Origin: Candidatus Kerfeldbacteria bacterium CG15_BIG_FIL_POST_REV_8_21_14_020_45_12
Lineage (GTDB): Bacteria; Patescibacteriota; Patescibacteriia; UBA9570; XYC2-FULL-38-9
NCBI GenBank assembly: GCA_002781785.1
Contig: PFGC01000020.1
Span: 1 to 42,083, forward strand
Direction: 5' to 3'
Length of the DNA stretch: 42,083 nucleotides
Shown: in pieces, positions 15,728 through 24,459 of the stretch
Layout of the letters: the number at the start of each line of letters is the position of its first letter
Numbering within the stretch: position 1 is the first letter of the stretch
Made by a program: the position numbers and the translations under genes
Notes under the pieces: generated by a model
Databases searched by the model: none
What the model was told of the DNA's origin: nothing
What the model saw: the letters and a program-made list of their open reading frames with translations, nothing else

Positions 15728-16693
15728 ATGAGGCGACCTAGACGATCTGAGCCAGTTCAGAGAATGAGGGCTGTTAATTTAGAGCCTGAAGAAAAAAATC
15801 CAAACGAAAGGCCTTTTAAAATAGAAGATCTGATTGATGATGATGTTTGGGATGAAATTGATATTGGAGTATCTAAAATACGAAGAAAAAGCTCTGCGTC
15901 AGCTTTATATGAAAAGTATACTTACTACGTGCTCAAGGCATTTCCAGATAAACGTGACCTCCTACGGCTTGATGACAAGGCTTGGGAAATAATGCTACCC
16001 AAGGCCATTCGCTATATCACTGGGGAGCCAATTATTGAAGGCCAAGAACCTGGTAGGACCCCCTATCACATAGACCAATTCTTGGAAGTTGGTAGAGCTC
16101 TAGTCTTGGTAGATCCTGACAGGTTCTTAGGAGAGGTGCGGTCGGCTTGTCCAGATTTAACCAAGGCATTTTCTGAGGGATATAATGTGATTAAAAATAA
16201 TACTGACGATCCTGTTGTTGGCATGTCACCTTCGGTAACAAGTATGATGGCAGAGTATCTGGCGAATTGGAAGCTGTTAGACCCGGCAGTAGTCGAAACT
16301 CTGGTCGATGATGAGTTATGGGCAAACATGAAAGCTCAGTTAGAATTTTTTTCCAGGAAAGACACCATTCTTGAAGAGCATGCCTGGAGTGAGTGGTTAA
16401 TACTGGCCTCCGCTATGAGAATTTTAAGGCCTGGCCAATTTGAAGCTGATCAAATCCTAGATCCAAGCTCTGTGCGCAGTATTTGGGAGGACCTGCTTGC
16501 TCAGCGTGAAAAAAATCTTAGCGAGCCAGAGCAAGCTCAGTGGGTAATGTTAGTTAGCATTATAGAGTCGGCTGCCAATTTAATGCTGATAACTGCAGGA
16601 GAGGTTACTATTTCAGCTCCCGGAAAACTTTACGTTGGAGACAAGAAACGTATTGAAAATAAACAGTCTCTGCCTAAGAGAAAAACAATATAA
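15728..16693 (+). CDS. Uncharacterised helical-repeat protein with RxRAV N-terminal tag
   Basis: 321 residues, family not recognised, no membrane segment. The start is very basic and then carries V-Q-R-M-R-A-V-N-L-E-P at residues 10-20, matching the tag of the proteins at 6437 and 34763. The body is helical with a recurrent unit, seen as FLEVGRALVLVDPDRF (118-133), LANWKLLDPAVV (178-189), ILASAMRILRPGQF (225-238) and a weaker ESAANLMLITAGEV (280-293). The spacing is about 50-57 residues. This looks like a TPR/HEAT-like solenoid. It sits near the end of the glyS operon, 2 bases after the beta-helix gene. Probable paralogue of the tagged proteins above; function unknown. Confidence 0.7.
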   Translation: MRRPRRSEPVQRMRAVNLEPEEKNPNERPFKIEDLIDDDVWDEIDIGVSKIRRKSSASALYEKYTYYVLKAFPDKRDLLRLDDKAWEIMLPKAIRYITGEPIIEGQEPGRTPYHIDQFLEVGRALVLVDPDRFLGEVRSACPDLTKAFSEGYNVIKNNTDDPVVGMSPSVTSMMAEYLANWKLLDPAVVETLVDDELWANMKAQLEFFSRKDTILEEHAWSEWLILASAMRILRPGQFEADQILDPSSVRSIWEDLLAQREKNLSEPEQAQWVMLVSIIESAANLMLITAGEVTISAPGKLYVGDKKRIENKQSLPKRKTI

Positions 16694-16697
16694 ATAC

Positions 16698-17120
16698 ATG
16701 TCCATTGAGTCAGTTAAAGGTCCTCGGAGGCCTCTAATCCCACCAGTCGAAGCAATTGACAAGTCTCGGACAGGTGTCGCCAAAAGGCCTCACGCTAAGG
16801 CAGAGGGCGCCGCTAACACGGATTCAGAGACGACGCCTGATTCAGGTGTTAGCTTTGAGTCGTCACCGCTCAGGCAAGAGCTTGAAAGTCTTCAGGCACA
16901 ACTGCCAGTTGATCAACAGTTTACAATCATAGACGGGCTCTATGCCGGACAATGTGTAGTGATACGTAGTCATGGAATTGCCCAGCGACAAATCGGCTAC
17001 CGTGATGGTGGATTACCTATAACTGAAACTGTAGCCGTGGCTTGGGCGTCTACCGAGGCAGAGCCAGATCAGCTTATTGCCATAAACGGTCAACGTCGCT
17101 ATATAGATACGACACCTTAA
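16698..17120 (+). CDS. Small uncharacterised protein ending the glyS operon
   Basis: 140 residues, family not recognised. The first 60 residues are low-complexity, basic then Ser/Thr/Glu/Asp-rich and probably disordered, with G-P-R-R-P-L-I-P-P-V-E-A near residues 8-19. That stretch loosely recalls the basic tag of the neighbouring gene. Residues 75-140 look like a small beta-rich domain (FTIIDGLYAGQCVVIRSHG..., ending in a QRRYID motif). The start ATG 16698 is 4 bases after the previous stop; an earlier in-frame non-ATG start at 16635 would overlap the upstream gene. Directly followed by the bidirectional terminator. No function can be proposed. Confidence 0.6.
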   Translation: MSIESVKGPRRPLIPPVEAIDKSRTGVAKRPHAKAEGAANTDSETTPDSGVSFESSPLRQELESLQAQLPVDQQFTIIDGLYAGQCVVIRSHGIAQRQIGYRDGGLPITETVAVAWASTEAEPDQLIAINGQRRYIDTTP

Positions 17121-17147
17121 TCCAGCATCATCAAATAGAGGAAAACA

Positions 17148-17178
17148 AAAAACACGCTGATCTAGTCAGCGTGTTTTT
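17148..17178. terminator. Bidirectional intrinsic terminator
   Basis: A perfect 13-bp stem: AAAAACACGCTGA at 17148-17160 pairs with TCAGCGTGTTTTT at 17166-17178 around a 5-base loop. The T run follows the GC-rich stem on the plus strand and, by symmetry, on the minus strand. It lies between the convergent glyS and atp operons and should end both. Confidence 0.93.
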
Positions 17179-17195
17179 AAAGATATGATCCCTTC

Positions 17196-17615
17196 TTAAC
17201 TACGCCACTTCTTTCCTACCGCCAATTTGGCGCGCTCTTTTTGCAAGAGTCTTTGCAGGTTGTTGTAGGTAGTGATATCCATCTCTTCTTGTGTTTCAAG
17301 TTCTTTAGCAAGTTCGGCGGCTTTTTTCTCAGACGCTTCCACATCAATGTCGTGAGCGTGATCTGCAGCATCAGCCAGAATAACCAAGGTGTTGTTTGAT
17401 ATTTCCAAAGTACCGAATGATACTGCCAGTGGAAACTCCTTGTCACCGTCCTTGATTAATAGTTCACCAGCCATCAGGATAGAAACCAACTGTGAGTGAT
17501 TTGGCAATACAGTGATTTCTCCATCCTGAGTATTAACCACTACCTGGTCAACAGGCTGATCAAACAACGTCTTAACTGGGGTCAGTAGCTTCAGTTGTAG
17601 CCTATCGGTAGACAT
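17196..17615 (-). CDS. atpC: ATP synthase F1 epsilon subunit
   Basis: 139 residues, normal length for epsilon, the central-stalk subunit that couples to and can inhibit F1. The N-terminal beta-sandwich shows LKLLTPVKTLFDQPVDQVVVNTQDGEITVLPNHSQLVSIL, a clear match to the family's first domain (usually ...G.f.iLp.Ha.l...L). The C-terminal helical hairpin is about residues 88-139, rich in Glu, Lys and Ala. Last gene of the minus-strand atp operon, 5 bases after atpD, and followed by the bidirectional terminator. This two-domain epsilon could carry ATP-dependent inhibition. Confidence 0.95.
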   Translation of the reverse strand: MSTDRLQLKLLTPVKTLFDQPVDQVVVNTQDGEITVLPNHSQLVSILMAGELLIKDGDKEFPLAVSFGTLEISNNTLVILADAADHAHDIDVEASEKKAAELAKELETQEEMDITTYNNLQRLLQKERAKLAVGKKWRS

Positions 17616-17620
17616 TATGG

Positions 17621-19943
<2,323 letters not shown>

Positions 19944-19963
19944 ACAGTAAAAGGATGGTTGCG

Positions 19964-21496
19964 TTAGCTCTGTTTCTCAATGAAGTAGCTCTGATCTGCC
20001 GTTGATGCAAACTCAGCTACAACGCTCTTCAGTTTTTCTTCCCAAGTCTCATCATACATTAACTCCTCTCGAATCTCGGTAAACAGGTCGCCGGCATTAT
20101 TTTCAATATACTCCATCAAGCCAGCTATGAAAGGCTGGACTTTTTCAACTTTAACATCACTCAGCATTTCGTTTGTAGCCACATAAATTTGAATGACTTG
20201 GCGTTCAACTGGAACTGGACTGTACTGACTTTGTTTTAAGAGTTCCTCTAAGCGTCTACCCAAATCAAGCTGTCTCTTAGTAGCTGCATCAAGGTCAGAG
20301 CCAAATTGAGCAAAGGCTTCCAGTTCGCGGAATTGAGCCAGTCCCAAACGCAGGGTTCCAGCTACCTTCTTCATCGCCTTAATCTGAGCTGCTCCACCTA
20401 CACGTGAAACGGATAGTCCCACATTAATAGCCGGTCTAAAACCTTTGTTAAAAAGGTCTGATTCTAGATAAATTTGACCATCGGTAATAGAAATAACATT
20501 AGTTGGAACGTAGGCAGACACGTCACCACCTTGAGTCTCGATAATAGGTAGAGCAGTCATAGATCCAGCTCCCAACTTGTCATTCAACTTAGCCGATCGC
20601 TCAAGTAACCTTGAATGTAGGTAGAAAACGTCACCTGGGAAAGCCTCGCGGCCCGGTGGGCGGCGTAGGATCAGTGAAATGTGTCTATAAGCTACAGCGT
20701 GCTTAGAAAGATCATCATAAATGATCAAGGCGTGCTTACCTTTATCCATGAAGTATTCTCCCATTGAACAGCCTGCATAGGGCGCTAGGTAGTTCATAGC
20801 TGCTGCTTCAGAGGCTGTGGCTGAAACCACAATCGTGTATGCCATAGCGCCAGCCTTCTCAAGCCTAGAAACTATCTGAGCTACTTTATTTTCTTTTTGT
20901 CCTATAGCGACATAAATACAAACGATATCCTCTCCTTTTTGATTGAGGATAGTATCAATTGCTACCGCAGTTTTTCCAGTCTGACGGTCACCAATAATCA
21001 ACTCACGTTGACCACGACCAATTGGCACCATGGTGTCGATAGACTTAAGTCCTGTCTGCAGTGGCTCATGAACTGATTTACGGCTCATCACTCCAGGGGC
21101 AATTCGCTCCATTGGGTATCTTTCTGAGGAATCCAGAGCACCCTTACCGTCCTTAGGATTTCCTAGTGGATCCAAAACTCGACCGATTAGTCCATCACCA
21201 ACTGGCACAGACATGAGCTCGCCAAGGGCCTTGATGGTCATGCCCTCACCGATATCGGTGTATTCACCAAGTACCATAATTCCACACATACCTTCCTCCA
21301 AGTTCAACACGACTCCGCGCACGCCATTATCAAATTCAACCATCTCGGCAGCTCCAACATCAGCCAGGCCAACTGCCTTGACAATACCATCTGAAATCTC
21401 AACTACGCGGCCAATTTTTTCTTCAGTAATATCGGCTTTGTACTCTGAGATTGTTTTCTTGAGGTGTTCAACGACCGTATCTTTTTGTCCCGTCAT
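19964..21496 (-). CDS. atpA: ATP synthase F1 alpha subunit
   Basis: 510-residue non-catalytic nucleotide-binding subunit of F1. The P-loop G-D-R-Q-T-G-K-T is at residues 169-176. The C-terminal part of the nucleotide domain has [28 protein letters not shown], carrying the arginine-finger neighbourhood ([11 protein letters not shown] and [13 protein letters not shown] follow). Length is normal. Its N-terminus (about 1-25) would bind the delta subunit; atpH is upstream by 4 bases. All catalytic-complex residues expected for alpha appear intact. Confidence 0.98.
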   Translation of the reverse strand: MTGQKDTVVEHLKKTISEYKADITEEKIGRVVEISDGIVKAVGLADVGAAEMVEFDNGVRGVVLNLEEGMCGIMVLGEYTDIGEGMTIKALGELMSVPVGDGLIGRVLDPLGNPKDGKGALDSSERYPMERIAPGVMSRKSVHEPLQTGLKSIDTMVPIGRGQRELIIGDRQTGKTAVAIDTILNQKGEDIVCIYVAIGQKENKVAQIVSRLEKAGAMAYTIVVSATASEAAAMNYLAPYAGCSMGEYFMDKGKHALIIYDDLSKHAVAYRHISLILRRPPGREAFPGDVFYLHSRLLERSAKLNDKLGAGSMTALPIIETQGGDVSAYVPTNVISITDGQIYLESDLFNKGFRPAINVGLSVSRVGGAAQIKAMKKVAGTLRLGLAQFRELEAFAQFGSDLDAATKRQLDLGRRLEELLKQSQYSPVPVERQVIQIYVATNEMLSDVKVEKVQPFIAGLMEYIENNAGDLFTEIREELMYDETWEEKLKSVVAEFASTADQSYFIEKQS

Positions 21497-21500
21497 AACT

Positions 21501-21896
21501 TTAGTTCGAGTGAATTAGTTGAGCGAGTTTTCGCAGCTGTCCTCGCAGAGATAGATCCCACCGTTTATTAGCAGTTTCTATCTGTATGCCACCGATAATC
21601 GATGGGTCATTTTCTCTATCAATTTTTACCTTTACCTCTGGAAGAACCTGCTTCACGTGCTTGGCGATTATTTCATCAGGAATGTCATGAGCACTTCTGA
21701 CAGTTACTTGGGTAACTCCTTGACTGGCCAGCTCAGTTTCCTCAACTAGCCTTACAATATCAGGTAGCAGTCTCATCTTTCCGTCCTGTCTAATCAGCTT
21801 CAACATTTTTTCAGAGACACCAGGCCACTCAGCTGGTGGTACAGCGGATAGCTTTTCGTACCAGGCTTGAGCATATTGTGAGGCAGAGGCTTTCAT
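21501..21896 (-). CDS. atpH: ATP synthase F1 delta subunit, short form
   Basis: 131 residues from ATG 21894-21896, 1 base after atpF stops. The C-terminal domain is recognisable: [15 protein letters not shown]..., then the [28 protein letters not shown] block typical of delta/OSCP. The N-terminal six-helix domain, which normally binds the alpha N-termini, is cut down to roughly 60 residues, against about 105 in E. coli (whole protein about 177). It is therefore a reduced peripheral-stalk cap. An alternative start 10 codons upstream would overlap atpF by 29 bases and is not preferred. Confidence 0.9.
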   Translation of the reverse strand: MKASASQYAQAWYEKLSAVPPAEWPGVSEKMLKLIRQDGKMRLLPDIVRLVEETELASQGVTQVTVRSAHDIPDEIIAKHVKQVLPEVKVKIDRENDPSIIGGIQIETANKRWDLSLRGQLRKLAQLIHSN

Positions 21897-21897
21897 A

Positions 21898-22392
21898 CTA
21901 TTTAACCTCTGCGACAATTCTCTCAATGTACTTGGTGTCGGCAGTCACATCAAGCTTGTCCATTAAGACTTTCTCGGTAGCAGCCAGCACTAACTCAACG
22001 GCCTGTTCTTGAGCCTCGCGCAACATTCTCTCACGCTCGTCATGGATCTGTTGCTTTGCCCTTTGGGCAATACCAACCAGGTCAGTCTTATTTTTTTCTA
22101 ACAAAGCAGCAGCCTGCACCTGGGCTTGCTCCTTAGCACGTTGAATTATCTCCTGGGCCTGCTTGTGGCCATCAGCAACCATCTTTTCATACTCTGATTT
22201 TGCTTCAACCAGCGCTTGCTGCGCAGTTTCAGCGTCTTTTACTCCTTTTTCAATCTTCTCAGTTCGATCTTTCACAAACTTCAAGATTGGCTTGTATCCC
22301 AACTTGAATAATACTGCGTACAACACGGCAAAATTTACCAAGTTGAACAGCAGATTTTTCAGGTCGATTCCAAATGCGTTAAATAGTTCCAT
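21898..22392 (-). CDS. atpF: ATP synthase Fo b subunit
   Basis: 164-residue peripheral stalk subunit. One N-terminal membrane helix (about 8-30, LKNLLFNLVNFAVLYAVLFKLGY) is followed by a long charged helix rich in Lys, Glu, Gln and Ala to the C-terminus. The classic KPILKFVKDRTEKIEKGVKDAE juxtamembrane stretch is present. It dimerises in a right-handed coiled coil and meets delta at the top of F1. It is preceded by a 63-base spacer with a strong hairpin, and ends 1 base before atpH. Only one b gene is seen, so the stalk is probably a homodimer. Confidence 0.97.
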   Translation of the reverse strand: MELFNAFGIDLKNLLFNLVNFAVLYAVLFKLGYKPILKFVKDRTEKIEKGVKDAETAQQALVEAKSEYEKMVADGHKQAQEIIQRAKEQAQVQAAALLEKNKTDLVGIAQRAKQQIHDERERMLREAQEQAVELVLAATEKVLMDKLDVTADTKYIERIVAEVK

Positions 22393-22415
22393 AGGTTCAA
22401 GTAATCAATACCCTT

Positions 22416-22443
22416 CTGCCCACTTACGGGCGTAACTGGGCAG
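22416..22443 (-). promoter_or_regulatory. Strong RNA hairpin between atpE and atpF
   Basis: Arms CTGCCCA (22416-22422) and TGGGCAG (22437-22443) pair perfectly. After one C-C mismatch, an inner stem TTAC/GTAA (22424-22427 and 22432-22435) closes a 4-base loop. No T run follows on the minus strand, so it is not a standard terminator. It starts 12 bases after the atpE stop and could block 3' exonucleases and stabilise upstream mRNA. Confidence 0.7.
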
Positions 22444-22455
22444 TGAGGCTATTGG

Positions 22456-22686
22456 CTAGAAAGCGAACAGAATCAAGAATGTAATAACCAGAGCGTAGAT
22501 CGAAGTTGACTCCGTAATAGCCATACCAATGATCATGCGCGTGAACAACTCGTCCTTAATGCTTGGGTTTCGACCCATAGCTTCAAGTGCCTTACCGGCA
22601 ACAATTCCTTCACCGATTCCGGGTCCAATTGCTCCAATACCGATGGCGAGTCCAGCGGCCAGAAGTTTCGCAGCTTCAACGTCCAT
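22456..22686 (-). CDS. atpE: ATP synthase Fo c subunit (rotor ring), Na+-type two-carboxylate motif
   Basis: 76-residue hairpin of two membrane helices joined by a polar loop with the conserved R-N-P (residues 39-41). The helix-1 glycine pattern GIGAIGPGIGEG is intact. The ion-binding Glu59 lies in M-A-I-T-E-S-T-S-I-Y. Relative to the Ilyobacter tartaricus c subunit (Gln32, Val63, Glu65, Ser66, Tyr70), this protein has Glu26, Ile57, Glu59, Ser60 and Tyr64, with identical 33-residue spacing between the two acidic positions. The Glu at the Gln32 position gives the two-carboxylate motif known from Fusobacterium nucleatum, a Na+-driven rotor. So Na+ coupling is predicted, not shown. The gene is flanked by unusually long spacers (97 and 63 bases). 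Confidence 0.97.
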   Translation of the reverse strand: MDVEAAKLLAAGLAIGIGAIGPGIGEGIVAGKALEAMGRNPSIKDELFTRMIIGMAITESTSIYALVITFLILFAF

Positions 22687-22783
22687 AATTTTTACCTTTT
22701 TACTTAGTTATATTTTATATCGTGGGAAGTGTCCCGATCGAGCCACCACTGTCGGTGAATCAATCGCGCCACTCCTGTCAAGA
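22687..22783 (-). promoter_or_regulatory. Structured 97-base atpB-atpE spacer
   Basis: Longest gap in the atp operon. Two small potential hairpins are visible on either strand: CACC 22744-22747 with GGTG 22754-22757, and GGGA 22724-22727 with TCCC 22732-22735. An A/T-rich stretch (about 22690-22720) then leads straight into the atpE start with a weak AAGG. This resembles in layout the translation-enhancing atpE leader of E. coli. The effect is inferred. Confidence 0.45.
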
Positions 22784-23548
22784 CTAACTCGCCGTCTCGG
22801 TCGTTTTTTCTTTAGTAATAATAGCCATTTGAAAAAATATCACTATCAGGATCGGGAAGACAAAGGCCTGAATAACAGAACTTAGTAAGCCTAGCATCCA
22901 AAAGGGAATTGGTATAAAGAGCGGTGCAATTGATAGCATTACTGCGGAAATAACTTCTCCGGCAAATATATTTCCGAATAAACGAAAGGACAGGGACACA
23001 ATTTTGGCTATTTCACCAATGATATCCAATAAGCCAAGGGCGAAGTTTAGACACCTTTCCATGATATTACCACCAGAAAAATTGAAAAACTTGCCGGCGT
23101 AGCCAAAGAAACCACCGCTCACTATTGCAATCAATTGCCAGATAATGAAATTAGCGAAAGTTAGGACAAAAATCAGGGAATAATTGGTAGCAGGAGACCT
23201 GTATAAAGGTGCGTCGGAAACCGTAATAACTCCAAGACCTGGTATAAAACTAAACAAATTTGCGCACAGGAAAAACAGCGCCAAAGTAGCAAACATCGGA
23301 AACGCCCTGGCGGTTAATTTTTCATCTTTAAAGATGCCGTGTACAAAATCCCAAGCTCCCACTACGAAAGTTTCAATAAATAGCTGTAACCGACCTGGAA
23401 CTTCCTTTAATCTGCGGGCCGTAAACACAAAAACTACCATCAAGATTATCGCAATTAGCGATGTCCATAACATGGAGTTAGTAACACTGAAGCCTGCTAC
23501 ATCGAACAAGGTTTCAGGTTTTAGACTAATTTCAATTTGTGCTGCCAT
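22784..23548 (-). CDS. atpB: ATP synthase Fo a subunit (stator ion channel)
   Basis: 254 residues, about six membrane helices. The essential stator arginine is Arg189 in IVSLSFRLFGNIFAGE, an almost invariant motif. The last helix has SSVIQAFVFPILIVIFFQMAI, matching the conserved G-x-I-Q-A-x-V-F region. TNYSLIFVLTFANFI corresponds to the helix-4 part that normally reads ...D.N.T.al. Together with the c ring it forms the two half-channels for the coupling ion, predicted here to be Na+. Starts 3 bases after the atpI-like gene. Confidence 0.96.
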   Translation of the reverse strand: MAAQIEISLKPETLFDVAGFSVTNSMLWTSLIAIILMVVFVFTARRLKEVPGRLQLFIETFVVGAWDFVHGIFKDEKLTARAFPMFATLALFFLCANLFSFIPGLGVITVSDAPLYRSPATNYSLIFVLTFANFIIWQLIAIVSGGFFGYAGKFFNFSGGNIMERCLNFALGLLDIIGEIAKIVSLSFRLFGNIFAGEVISAVMLSIAPLFIPIPFWMLGLLSSVIQAFVFPILIVIFFQMAIITKEKTTETAS

Positions 23549-23551
23549 TTT

Positions 23552-23824
23552 TTAAAGGTTGCGAGCGTGTTTTTCCGTATTGCGGAAAATGAGCACGTTT
23601 GAAACCACTAGAGCCAAGAGAAAACTCACAACCACAATGACTCTACTGTCAAACATTTTGCCTAACAACCAACCGATGCCGCCGAATAGCACCATCGGAC
23701 CAAAGATATAGCCCGTAGTGATTCCGACCAGAGCCAAGGCCCGTCCATAGACGTTTTTCCCTGTGTTTCCGGCCGATTGCTGCTGTTCCGCTGCCTCGGT
23801 TGTTGTATGGTCTTCTGTACTCAT
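23552..23824 (-). CDS. atpI: AtpI/AtpZ-like small membrane protein, first gene of atp operon
   Basis: 90 residues. A Thr/Glu/Gln-rich hydrophilic N-terminus (1-25) is followed by two membrane helices (about 29-53 and 61-79), with FGGIGWLLGKMFDSR between them. This fits the AtpZ/AtpI family (ATPase_gene1), whose members help c-ring assembly or form a small Mg2+/Ca2+-linked channel complex with AtpI in alkaliphilic Bacillus. Position as the first gene before atpB supports it. The start ATG 23822-23824 lies only about 6-7 bases after the predicted transcription start. Confidence 0.82.
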   Translation of the reverse strand: MSTEDHTTTEAAEQQQSAGNTGKNVYGRALALVGITTGYIFGPMVLFGGIGWLLGKMFDSRVIVVVSFLLALVVSNVLIFRNTEKHARNL

Positions 23825-23836
23825 TTTTGCGCAACA

Positions 23837-23865
23837 ATTCTACGAGTTATTTAAGAAACCGTCAA
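23837..23865 (-). promoter_or_regulatory. Promoter of the atp operon
   Basis: On the minus strand, -35 TTGACG (23865-23860), exactly 17 bases, then -10 TAGAAT (23842-23837). Predicted start near 23830, giving a leader of about 6-7 bases before the ATG at 23824. This is the best -35 match in the window. Confidence 0.75.
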
Positions 23866-23923
23866 CGTTATTTTAAACCCTGGCATGTGGACAACAATTC
23901 CTTAACTGGCTTCCATGGCGCTC

Positions 23924-23952
23924 TTTACAAAAGAATAGCCCTCCCATAGAAT
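23924..23952 (+). promoter_or_regulatory. Promoter of CBS/ArsB operon
   Basis: -35 TTTACA at 23924-23929, 17-base spacer, -10 TAGAAT at 23947-23952. Start expected near 23959, 24 bases before the CBS protein ATG. Divergent from the atp promoter, with 58 bases between the two -35 elements. Confidence 0.65.
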
Positions 23953-23958
23953 AGGGCT
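23937..23958. promoter_or_regulatory. Inverted repeat around the -10 box (possible operator)
   Basis: AGCCCT at 23937-23942 and AGGGCT at 23953-23958, with the -10 hexamer 23947-23952 between the arms. It could be a repressor site or a short hairpin; there is no T run after it, so a terminator is unlikely. Confidence 0.35.
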
Positions 23959-23982
23959 GGCTTATCCGCCAATTAATATCCT

Positions 23983-24453
23983 ATGCTAGTCAAGGATCAC
24001 ATCAGGCGAAATATCATCACGCTTCCAGATACAGCTGACTTTCGTCAGGCGCTGGAAACCATGGTTGAACACAAAACTAACGGACTCATCGTAGTTGATT
24101 CCGAGATGAAACCAGTTGGAGCGATAGACTCATTTTTGTTAATAAGGACCATGGTCCCAGATTACCTGAGACTAGATCCAAGTTTGGCTCAGTTTGAACC
24201 GGAGGGAGTTTTCTACAAACTAGTATCCTCAGCTTTAAACAAGCCAGTGAAAGAGATAATGCAGGAACTTCACGGTGTTAGAGTTAAAGAGAATGACCCT
24301 ATGATCTTAGCTGCTACTTTGGCCGCTAAGCATAGCTACCGCTACATTCCAGTTTGCGATGACGATGATAAGCTGGTTGGACTGGTGTCCAGGACCGACA
24401 TCAAGCGCGCCATGGCAGAACTTCTTAATATCAACGACACTCCAAAAACCTAA
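23983..24453 (+). CDS. Protein of two CBS domains
   Basis: 156 residues forming a Bateman module: CBS 1 at about residues 1-60 (ending with VDSEMKPVGAIDSFLLIRTMV) and CBS 2 at about 80-150 (ending VCDDDDKLVGLVSRTDIKRAM). CBS pairs bind adenine nucleotides or similar ligands and gate partner enzymes or channels. There is no other domain, so it probably regulates a partner in trans. The ArsB/NhaD permease, 6 bases downstream, is the natural candidate. Divergently transcribed from the ATP synthase operon. Confidence 0.88.
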   Translation: MLVKDHIRRNIITLPDTADFRQALETMVEHKTNGLIVVDSEMKPVGAIDSFLLIRTMVPDYLRLDPSLAQFEPEGVFYKLVSSALNKPVKEIMQELHGVRVKENDPMILAATLAAKHSYRYIPVCDDDDKLVGLVSRTDIKRAMAELLNINDTPKT

Positions 24454-24459
24454 GACTAT

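Noticed and set aside
21501-21926. Longer atpH start at 21926
   Set aside because: It overlaps atpF by 29 bases and adds no conserved sequence; ATG 21896 sits 1 base after the atpF stop.
23649-23837. ORF on the minus strand overlapping atpI in another frame
   Set aside because: It is a shadow of atpI, with no family resemblance and low-complexity translation.
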